The position numbers and the translations under genes are program-made. From Streptomyces piniterrae (GTDB taxonomy: Bacteria > Actinomycetota > Actinomycetes > Streptomycetales > Streptomycetaceae): a DNA stretch of 64,000 nt. Under the pieces are notes generated by a model. The model was not told the DNA's origin. It saw only the letters and a list, made by a program, of their open reading frames with translations, and searched no databases. The first letter of the stretch is position 1; every line of letters begins with the position of its first letter. The stretch covers positions 124,001 through 188,000 of the forward strand of contig NZ_SUMB01000007.1 in assembly GCF_005048155.1 (NCBI RefSeq), in the 5' to 3' direction. Shown here piece after piece: positions 51,692 through 59,500 of the stretch.

Positions 51692-52882
51692 TCAGGCACC
51701 CGCGAGGGCCGCGAAGGCCCGCTCGTGGGCGCTGCGGCGGGCCCGGTCACGGCTGAAGATCTCCCGGGTGACCTTGGCCAGCGCCGCGGCGGGCGCGTAC
51801 AGGTCGAGGCGGCTGGCCCGCGCGACCTCGGCGCTCCATTCGTCGGGCACCGCCGAGGCGCCGCGCAGCGCCCCGACCAGCGCACCGCTCATCGTGGCGA
51901 TCGAGTCGCAGTCGCGCCCGTAGTTGACCGAGCCGAGGACGGTGGTGCGGAAGTCGCCGTCGCCGACGAGCAGCATGCCCAGCGCGACGGGCAGTTCCTC
52001 GATGGCGTGCAGCCGGGACGGGCGGCGGGCGCCCAGCGACGGGTTGCGGTAGTCGGGGCCCACCGTGTCGAAGGGGGCGACGGCCTCGCGCAGCGGGGTC
52101 AGCGCGGACTCGAAGTCGCGGTGCGGCAGTGCCGCTTCGCAGACCGCCTCGATCGCGGCGCGGGTGCCGTCCTTGGCGAGCCGGAGCGCGCCGTCGACGA
52201 CGGTGGCCGGGGTGGCGTTCGGTGCGCAGGCGGCGGCGACGGCCGCGGCGAACACGCCCGCCGCCTCCCGGCCGTACGAGGACTGGTGGGCGCCCGCGAT
52301 GTCCAGCGCCTCGGCGTAGGCCCGGTCCGGATTCCCGGCGTTGACCAGCCCGACCGGCGCCATGTACATCGCCGCCCCGCAGTTGACGATGTTTCCGACG
52401 CCCGCCTCGCGCGGATCGGCGTGCCCGTAGTGCAGCCGTGCCACGATCCACTTCTCGGCCAGGAAGATCCGTTGCAGCGGCAGCGCCTCGGCCTCCAGCT
52501 CGGGGATCCAGCGCGGGGTGCCGATCAGATCCGGTACGAGGTGGTCGGCGACGTCGTAGGCGTCGAGGTGGTCGCGGACCTTCTCGTAGACCCGTACCAG
52601 CGCATGCGTCATGAGGGTGTCGTCGGTGATGTGGCCGTCGCCCTTGTGGTACGGCGCGATGGGGCGGGCGGTGCGCCAGTCCTCGTGGAACGGGCCGACG
52701 ATGCCGGTGACCCGGCCGCCGTGCCGCGCCATGATCTGCTCGGGTGTCCAGCCCTCGACGGGCCCGCCGAGCGCGTCGCCGACGGCGGCGCCGACCAGGC
52801 ACCCGGCGGCCCGGTCCTCCAGGGTCGGTGACGGGGTGTCGGCCGGTGGGCGGGTGGTGGTGTTCGCGGTGGTCGCCGTCAT
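51692..52882 (-). CDS. ADP-ribosylglycohydrolase family protein 2
   Basis: A 396-residue protein. GCLVGAAVGDALGGPVEGWT opens the domain, DGHITDDTLMTHALVRVYE (TDD, 86-88) supplies the first metal site and NYGRDCDSIATMSGALVGAL (D324, D326, S327) the second. All expected metal ligands appear present, so it should be active. It differs from its neighbours in having a longer helical insert (WIPELEAEALPLQRIFLAEK). The ATG overlaps the stop of the upstream paralogue (ATGA). Confidence 0.92.
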   Translation of the reverse strand: MTATTANTTTRPPADTPSPTLEDRAAGCLVGAAVGDALGGPVEGWTPEQIMARHGGRVTGIVGPFHEDWRTARPIAPYHKGDGHITDDTLMTHALVRVYEKVRDHLDAYDVADHLVPDLIGTPRWIPELEAEALPLQRIFLAEKWIVARLHYGHADPREAGVGNIVNCGAAMYMAPVGLVNAGNPDRAYAEALDIAGAHQSSYGREAAGVFAAAVAAACAPNATPATVVDGALRLAKDGTRAAIEAVCEAALPHRDFESALTPLREAVAPFDTVGPDYRNPSLGARRPSRLHAIEELPVALGMLLVGDGDFRTTVLGSVNYGRDCDSIATMSGALVGALRGASAVPDEWSAEVARASRLDLYAPAAALAKVTREIFSRDRARRSAHERAFAALAGA

Positions 52883-54153
52883 GCGCGGGCGAGTCCTTCC
52901 AGGGTCGGGCCGGGGGGCGGGGGAGCGGGGTCGGGGGCGGGGCCGATGTCCTCGGTCCCGGGGAGCGGCAGGGCTTCCGGTGTGGTCAGTTCGGTGCCGG
53001 CGAGCAGGCCCGCCAGTTCGACGAGATCGGTGCCGGCCAGCCGTGGCAGCGCGCAGCCGGAGAGCACCCGGCAGGCGTCGCGCCAGGTCGGGGGCAGTTC
53101 GCGGGCGCCGCCGAGGGCGCCGGTCAGCGCCCCCGCGAGGGCCGGCGCCGAGTCGGCGACCCGGGAGAGGCAGGCGGCGGCCGGCACCGCCTCGGCGACC
53201 AGCCCGTCCGAGGCGACGGCGAGGGCCAGCGCGACCGGGACGGTTTCGGCCGCCGCGATGCCGTAGCTGTAGACGTGGTCGACGATCTCGTGTTCCAGCA
53301 CCGGGACCAGCGCGAACGCGTTGCCCGGACGGCCGGGCAGATCGGCGGCGACCTCCCGCGCGAGCCGTACCGCGTGCAGCGCGTTGCGGCGGATCTCGGT
53401 GCCCTCGGGGAGCTGGTCGAGCGCGGTGTCCACACAGTCGCCGGCCGTCGCGCCGCCGAGCGCGGCCGCCACCGCGGCGGCCATCGCGCGGGCGCCGTGC
53501 ACCCCGTCGCCGTCCTGGGTGTAGCGCGCGTCGTACTCGGCCAGCTCGGCCGCCGAGGCGGGGTCGCCGGGGTGGACGACGGCGAGGACGGCGGCCCGTA
53601 CGCAGGCCGCGTCGTCGAAGAAGTGCGGGTTGTCGTGGCCGGTGGCGGGCGGCCGCAGCCCGGTCGCGAGGTTGCCGAGCCCGGCCCGTACGGAGATCCG
53701 GGCGCGCAGCGGCAGCACCGCGGACTCCACTTCCGGCGCCCGGTCGGCGGCCGCGGCGACCTCGCTGGCCAGCGCGTTCCAGGCGAGGTCGATGGCGGCC
53801 CGCATCCGGCGGACCCGGCCGAGGTCGCTGAGCAGCGCCCCGGCCGCGGTGAGCACGGATTCGGCGGTGAAGGCCGCCCACTCGGCGTCGTCGGAGGGGC
53901 CCAGCCGCAGCGGCTCGGGCGGCTGGTTGAGGGCGATCGGCACGGGCAGCGTGGTGGTGGCGTTCTGCTCGGCGAAGGTGTCCAGCTCGCGGGTCAGCCG
54001 CCGGGTCCACTCGGGCATCCGGGCCGCCCGGTGCCGCGCCGCCGGCCAGCCCGCGGCGTCGCCGGCGGCCAGCCCGAGCAGCAGGCCCTCGATACGGCCG
54101 CGGGCGCGGGCGATGTCGGCCGAGCCGGCCGGGTCCGTCGCCGGGCCGTTCAT
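52879..54153 (-). CDS. ADP-ribosylglycohydrolase family protein 3 (degenerate site)
   Basis: A 424-residue protein with the fold-opening GLLLGLAAGDAAGWPAAR and an N-terminal acidic motif PSDDAEW (87-91). The C-terminal motif reads SRVADSAPALAGALTGALGG, so the first Asp of the usual D-x-D-S/T is Val (V332) while the second remains (D334). Loss of this ligand should weaken metal binding, suggesting a regulatory or binding role, or a changed reaction. The C-terminus is Pro-rich. The ATG overlaps the stop of the upstream paralogue. Confidence 0.85.
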   Translation of the reverse strand: MNGPATDPAGSADIARARGRIEGLLLGLAAGDAAGWPAARHRAARMPEWTRRLTRELDTFAEQNATTTLPVPIALNQPPEPLRLGPSDDAEWAAFTAESVLTAAGALLSDLGRVRRMRAAIDLAWNALASEVAAAADRAPEVESAVLPLRARISVRAGLGNLATGLRPPATGHDNPHFFDDAACVRAAVLAVVHPGDPASAAELAEYDARYTQDGDGVHGARAMAAAVAAALGGATAGDCVDTALDQLPEGTEIRRNALHAVRLAREVAADLPGRPGNAFALVPVLEHEIVDHVYSYGIAAAETVPVALALAVASDGLVAEAVPAAACLSRVADSAPALAGALTGALGGARELPPTWRDACRVLSGCALPRLAGTDLVELAGLLAGTELTTPEALPLPGTEDIGPAPDPAPPPPGPTLEGLARA

Positions 54154-55247
54154 CCGGCCACCCCGGCCGGCTCGGCGGCACCGGTCCCCGACGGGACGAG
54201 CAGGTCCGCGATGTCCAGCACGTGGTAGCCCGCCATCGACGGCAGACAGCTGCCGAGGGCCGGGCCGATGGCGGCGGTCCACGACTCGGGGATCGCGGCG
54301 GCCCCGTTCAGCGCCCCGGCGAGTGCCCCGGCGACCGCCGCCGTGGTGTCGGCGTCCCGGCCCATGTTGACCGCGGTCAGCACCGAGGCGGTGAAGTCGC
54401 CGCGGGCTGCGGTGAACGCCCCGAAGGCGAGGCCGACGGCTTCGGGGGCCAGGTCCGTCCAGGGGTAGCCGCCGATGACGACGGCGGAGCGCACCGCCCG
54501 CTCGGTGCCGAGTCGGGTGATGCCCGGATCGTGCCGGCAGCGCTGCGCGGCGCCCACCGCGCGGCGCAGCGAGCGCGCGGTCCAGGAGTCCTCGGGGACG
54601 ACGGAGAGCGCGGCGGCGATCACCGCGTCCAGGTTGGGGGTCCCCCCTGGACCGGAGGTCGACGGCCCCGGGGGGAGGGCGACCATGGCGGTGGCGACCC
54701 CGGCGGCGACCGCACGGCCGCCGTAGATCCCCTCGCCGTCGTGGCTGACGGTGCCGTCGATGGCGACCAGCCGGGCGGCCTCGGCGGGCCGTCCGGCGGC
54801 GAACACCCCGAACGGCGCGGCGCGCATCGCCAGGCCGTCGCTCCAGGCGTGCCGGTGCTGCGCCGAAATCGGCGCCGCCAGGCCGCGGCGGAGGTTCTCC
54901 AGCGTGCCGCGCTCGCTGAACCCGGCGCCGCGGAACGGGCCCTCGTCGCGGTCCGCGATCCACTGGTGCCAGGCGGCCTCGACGTCGGCGACGGTCAGCG
55001 CCGAGCCGTGCGCGGCGAGCAGCAGCCCGGAGAAGATCGCGTACTCGGTGTCGTCGGTGCCGGCCGGAACGTCCTCGACGAACCCCTCGATCCGGCCCCA
55101 GCGGCGCCGGATCTGGGAGGGCTTCATGTTCTCCGCGGGTGCCCCGAGCGCGTCGCCGACCGCCAGCCCGAGCATCGCGCCCCGCGCCCGGTCCTGCAGC
55201 TCGCCGGCGGCGCTGGGCTCCGCGGCCGGGAGGTCCGGTGCGCTCAT
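54150..55247 (-). CDS. ADP-ribosylglycohydrolase family protein 4
   Basis: A 365-residue protein and first gene of the six-gene minus-strand operon. RARGAMLGLAVGDALGAPAE opens the domain. PAGTDDTEYAIFSGLLLAAH contains the TDD metal motif (64-66), and NMGRDADTTAAVAGALAGAL the second (D298, D300, T301). All metal ligands appear present. AWHQWIADRDEGPFRGAGFS is a distinctive insert. Start is ATG 55247; an in-frame upstream extension lacks a ribosome binding site. The substrate of none of the four is known. Confidence 0.92.
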   Translation of the reverse strand: MSAPDLPAAEPSAAGELQDRARGAMLGLAVGDALGAPAENMKPSQIRRRWGRIEGFVEDVPAGTDDTEYAIFSGLLLAAHGSALTVADVEAAWHQWIADRDEGPFRGAGFSERGTLENLRRGLAAPISAQHRHAWSDGLAMRAAPFGVFAAGRPAEAARLVAIDGTVSHDGEGIYGGRAVAAGVATAMVALPPGPSTSGPGGTPNLDAVIAAALSVVPEDSWTARSLRRAVGAAQRCRHDPGITRLGTERAVRSAVVIGGYPWTDLAPEAVGLAFGAFTAARGDFTASVLTAVNMGRDADTTAAVAGALAGALNGAAAIPESWTAAIGPALGSCLPSMAGYHVLDIADLLVPSGTGAAEPAGVAG

Positions 55248-55566
55248 GGCGGGCGCCCTTCTGTCCGTCGGGTGGGTCGAACCACTGCGCTGTATCCGTG
55301 CCACGCCCGAGCCCCGCTCTCCTCCCGGAGACGGCAGGGTCACCCGGTCGACTCCCTGCGAAGGCACCCCCCGGCATCCCGGATCGCCACCCGAAATGCC
55401 GTGTGACTCAGATCACACTCTCTGCGTCGCGACAAAACCGCAGGTCAGCGCGGTAAGTACGGCCTTCCTTGCTAGCGGGGAGGGTGAATTCGCGCATAGC
55501 TTCGAGGTGTTCCAGGGGGAAGCGCCGCCATCGGCCCACACCTCGCTGAAGGGAGTAGGTCCCGAT
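55248..55566. other. Divergent intergenic region, hydrolase operon / VIT1
   Basis: About 320 bp between divergent genes, containing the CRP-type palindrome at 55401-55418 near its centre. AGGGAG around 55549-55555 lies ahead of the transporter gene. No small gene was credible here. Confidence 0.5.
55401..55418. promoter_or_regulatory. Perfect CRP/FNR-type palindrome
   Basis: GTGTGA-CTCAGA-TCACAC contains the exact TGTGA-N6-TCACA consensus of CRP proteins. It is about 150 bp from the starts of both divergent genes, so a bound regulator could act on either the ADP-ribosylglycohydrolase operon or the VIT1-type transporter. Confidence 0.7.
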
Positions 55567-56307
55567 ATGTCCGTCATGGAGATCATGGACACCGCGGCTC
55601 CGACACATGTCGCCCACCGCGACAACCACACCCACCGCGATGTGAACGGCGGCTGGCTGCGTCCCGCGGTCTTCGGCGCGATGGACGGGCTGGTCTCCAA
55701 CCTCGCCCTGATGACCGGCGTCGCCGGCGGCTCCCTGTTGCCGCAGACGATCGTCCTCACCGGGCTGGCGGGCCTGGCCGCCGGCGCCTTCTCCATGGCC
55801 GCCGGCGAATACACCTCGGTCGCCTCCCAGCGCGAGCTCGTCCTGGCCGAGCTGGCCGTCGAGCGCGACGAGCTGCGCAAGCACCCCAAGGACGAGCTGG
55901 AGGAGCTCGCGGCCCTCTACGCGTCCCGGGGCGTCGAGCCGAAGCTCGCCCGGCAGGTCGCCGAACAGCTCTCCAGGGACCCCGAGCAGGCGCTGGAGAT
56001 CCACGCCCGCGAGGAATTGGGAATAGACCCGTCCGACCTTCCTTCGCCCGCTGTCGCCGCCGTTTCCTCCTTCGGATCGTTTGCGCTGGGCGCGCTTCTC
56101 CCTGTTCTTCCTTATCTGTTGGGGGCGACGGCGATCTGGCCGGCGGTGCTGCTCGCCCTGCTCGGACTTTTCGCCTGCGGGGCGGTTGTGGCGCGGGTGA
56201 CGGCGCGTTCCTGGTGGTTCAGCGGACTGCGCCAACTGGCCCTGGGTGGCGCCGCCGCGGGTGTGACATATGTCCTGGGAGCTCTCTTCGGAACCGTCGT
56301 AGGGTGA
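55567..56307 (+). CDS. VIT1/CCC1-family metal transporter
   Basis: A 246-residue membrane protein. FGAMDGLVSNLALMTGVAGG is the family-defining first helix with its conserved Asp, and GLAAGAFSMAAGEYTSVASQ the second. A cytoplasmic helical stretch (ERDELRKHPKDELEELAALY to AREELGIDPSDL), rich in Glu and able to bind metal, is followed by three membrane helices. These carriers export iron or manganese from the cytosol. Nearby ATGs at 55576 and 55585 are alternative starts. Confidence 0.9.
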   Translation: MSVMEIMDTAAPTHVAHRDNHTHRDVNGGWLRPAVFGAMDGLVSNLALMTGVAGGSLLPQTIVLTGLAGLAAGAFSMAAGEYTSVASQRELVLAELAVERDELRKHPKDELEELAALYASRGVEPKLARQVAEQLSRDPEQALEIHAREELGIDPSDLPSPAVAAVSSFGSFALGALLPVLPYLLGATAIWPAVLLALLGLFACGAVVARVTARSWWFSGLRQLALGGAAAGVTYVLGALFGTVVG

Positions 56308-56450
56308 CGAGTCATGCAGACGACCGCATAATTAACGCGTTACTCGACGGTTTCGAATTCTTGACAGCGGGGCATAAGGCCGAAGCGTCGCGGGCAGAGT
56401 CGCTGGCGATCGCCGCCTTGTGGGATGGCTATGTCCGTCCGCGTCCTTGA
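56304..56450 (+). CDS. Possible 48-residue protein with TTA codon
   Basis: A frame starting with GTG that overlaps the transporter stop (GTGA). It encodes MTSHADDRIINALLDGFEF followed by a helical, acidic/Ala-rich part ending WDGYVRPRP. About 65 percent of third positions are G or C, well below neighbouring genes, and codon 13 is the rare leucine codon TTA, which in Streptomyces needs the bldA tRNA. It could be a small developmentally controlled gene or simply part of the AT-richer glt upstream region. Confidence 0.3.
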   Translation: MTSHADDRIINALLDGFEFLTAGHKAEASRAESLAIAALWDGYVRPRP

Positions 56451-56517
56451 TCCACCGCTGTGCGCGGTGTCCGCATGTTGGAAGGCCCTATCCACTTCTT
56501 GGGAATGGCGCCATCCT

Positions 56518-56533
56518 GTAACCTGCACGAAAA
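56518..56533 (+). promoter_or_regulatory. GlnR-like half-site upstream of gltB
   Basis: GTAAC-CTGCAC-GAAAA fits the gTnAC-N6-GaAAc module bound by GlnR, the nitrogen regulator of Streptomyces. Only one module is seen, where two are usual, so binding is uncertain. Confidence 0.35.
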
Positions 56534-56546
56534 TTTCGCGGAGGGC

Positions 56547-56587
56547 CAACGTCGTCCCTCGGCAATGCCTATGCCACGACGACGTTG
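56547..56587 (+). promoter_or_regulatory. Hairpin in gltB leader overlapping the ribosome binding region
   Basis: CAACGTCGT (56547-56555) pairs perfectly with ACGACGTTG (56579-56587), with an inner GGCA/TGCC stem. The 3' arm reaches the first G of GGGAGAG, the gltB ribosome binding site, so the stem could hinder translation. Confidence 0.45.
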
Positions 56588-56596
56588 GGAGAGCCG

Positions 56597-59500
56597 ATGC
56601 GTTCCGCGTCCACGCACTCCGCGACCACCGGCAGCGCCAGCGCCGCCGCTTGGTCGCCCATGGACGGGCGCCCCGCCCAGCAGGGGATGTACGACCCTCG
56701 CAATGAGCACGACGCCTGTGGCGTCGGCTTTGTGGCCACCCTCACCGGCGAGGCCAGCCACGCGTTGGTCGAGCAGGCGCTCACCGTCCTGACGAACCTG
56801 GAGCACCGCGGTGCCACCGGCTCGGAGCCCGACTCCGGTGACGGCGCCGGCATCCTGCTCCAGGTCCCGGATGCGTTCCTGCGCGAGGACGTCACCTTCG
56901 AGCTTCCCGAGGCCGGCGCGTACGCCGTCGGCATCGCCTTCCTGCCGTCCGACGCCCAGGATGCGGCCGCAGCCGTCGCGCGCATCGAGGCCATGGCCGT
57001 CGAAGAGGGCCTGAACGTCCTCGGCTGGCGCGTCGTCCCGGTCGCCCCCCAGCTGCTCGGCAACGGCGCCCGCGCCACCATGCCGGCCTTCTCGCAGCTT
57101 TTCGTCGGCGACGGCGAGAACACCGGCCTGGCCCTGGACCGCAAGGCGTTCGCGCTGCGCAAGCGCGCCGAGCGCGAGGCCGGTGTCTACTTCCCGTCCC
57201 TCTCCTCGCGGACGATCGTCTACAAGGGCATGCTGACCACCGGCCAGCTGGAGCCCTTCTTCCCGGACCTGTCCGACCGCCGCTTCGCCACCGCCATCGC
57301 GCTGGTCCACTCGCGGTTCTCCACCAACACCTTCCCGAGCTGGCCGCTCGCCCACCCGTACCGCTTCGTTGCGCACAACGGCGAGATCAACACGGTCAAG
57401 GGCAACCGCAACTGGATGCGCGCCCGCGAGTCCCAGCTCGCCTCCAAGCTCTTCGGAAACGAGGACCTGGAGCGGATCTTCCCGGTCTGTACGCCGGACG
57501 CCTCCGACTCCGCCTCCTTCGACGAGGTCCTGGAGCTGCTGCACCTCGGCGGCCGCTCGCTGCCGCACTCGGTGCTGATGATGGTCCCCGAGGCGTGGGA
57601 GAACTCCACCGCCATGGACCCGGCCCGGCGCGCCTTCTACCAGTACCACTCCACGATGATGGAGCCCTGGGACGGCCCGGCCTGCGTCACCTTCACCGAC
57701 GGCACCCAGGTCGGCGCGGTCCTCGACCGCAACGGTCTGCGCCCCGGCCGTTACTGGGTCACCGACGACGGCCTCGTCGTGCTCTCCTCCGAGGTCGGCG
57801 TCCTGGACATCGACCCGGCCAAGGTCGTCCGCAAGGGCCGCCTGCAGCCCGGCCGGATGTTCCTCGTCGACACCGCCGAGCACCGCATCATCGAGGACGA
57901 CGAGATCAAGGCGCAGCTCGCCGCCGAGCACCCGTACCAGGAGTGGCTGGACTCCGGCCTGATCGACCTGGCGGACCTGCCCGAGCGCGAGCACATCGTG
58001 CACACCCACGCCTCGGTCACCCGCCGCCAGCAGACCTTCGGCTACACCGAGGAGGAGCTGCGGGTCATCCTCGCGCCGATGGCCAAGGCCGGCGCCGAGC
58101 CGATCGGCTCGATGGGCACCGACTCGCCGATCGCCGCGCTCTCCGAGCGCCCCCGGCTGCTCTTCGACTACTTCACCCAGCTGTTCGCGCAGGTCACCAA
58201 CCCGCCGCTGGACGCCATCCGCGAGGAACTGGTCACCTCGCTGATCTCCTCCCTCGGCCCCCAGGGCAACCTCCTGGAGCCGACCGCGTCGTCCTGTCGC
58301 AGCGTGACCCTGCCGTTCCCGGTCATCGACAACGACGAGCTGGCGAAGCTGGTCCACATCAACGCCGACGGCGACATGCCCGGCATGAAGGCCGTGACCC
58401 TCTCCGGCCTCTACCGGGTCTCCGGCGGCGGCGAGGCACTGGCCGCCCGGATCGAGCAGATCTGCGCCGAGGCCGACGCCGCCATCGACGACGGCGCCCG
58501 GCTGATCGTGCTCTCCGACCGCCACTCGGACGCCGAGCACGCGCCGATCCCGTCGCTGCTGCTCACCGCCGCGGTCCACCACCACCTCATCGCCACCAAG
58601 GAGCGCACCCAGGTCGGTCTGCTCGTCGAGGCCGGCGATGTGCGCGAGGTGCACCACGTCGCGCTGCTCATCGGCTACGGCGCCGCGGCCGTCAACCCGT
58701 ACCTGGCGATGGAGTCCGTCGAGGACCTCGTCCGCGCCGGCACGTTCCTGCCCGGCGTCGAGGCCGAGACCGCCATCAAGAACCTCATCAAGGCGCTCGG
58801 CAAGGGCGTCCTGAAGGTCATGTCCAAGATGGGCATCTCGACCGTCGCCTCCTACCGCGGCGCGCAGGTCTTCGAGGCCGTCGGCCTGGACGAGGAATTC
58901 GTCGCGAAGTACTTCCAGGGCACCGCCACCAAGATCGGCGGCGCCGGTCTGGACGTCATCGCCAAGGAGGTCGCGGCCCGGCACGTCAAGGCGTACCCGG
59001 TCTCCGGCATCGCCGCCAGCCACCGCGCGCTGGAGATCGGCGGCGAGTACCAGTGGCGCCGCGAGGGCGAGCCGCACCTGTTCGACCCGGACACCGTCTT
59101 CCGGCTCCAGCACTCCACCCGCTCGCGCCGCTACGACATCTTCAAGCAGTACACCGAGCGGGTGAACGAGCAGTCCGAGCGGCTGATGACGCTGCGCGGC
59201 CTGTTCTCCTTCAACTCCGACCGGCCCGCCATCCCGCTGGACGAGGTCGAGCCGGCGTCCGAGATCGTCAAGCGCTTCTCCACCGGCGCGATGTCCTACG
59301 GCTCCATTTCGCGCGAGGCCCACGAGACCCTCGCCATCGCCATGAACCAGCTGGGCGCCAAGTCCAACACCGGTGAGGGCGGCGAGGACCCGGAGCGGTT
59401 GTACGACCCGGCGCGCCGTTCGTCCATCAAGCAGGTCGCCTCCGGCCGCTTCGGTGTGACGTCCGAGTACCTGGTCAACTCCGACGACATCCAGATCAAG

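Noticed and set aside
48111..55247. The four-hydrolase operon considered as a toxin-antitoxin or phage-defence island
   Set aside because: No ADP-ribosyltransferase toxin, integrase, repeat boundary or composition change was seen, and the flanking core genes look undisturbed.
55401..55418. CRP-type palindrome considered as a terminator hairpin
   Set aside because: Stem is only 6 bp, AT-containing and without a U-tract, and it lies upstream of both genes rather than after one.
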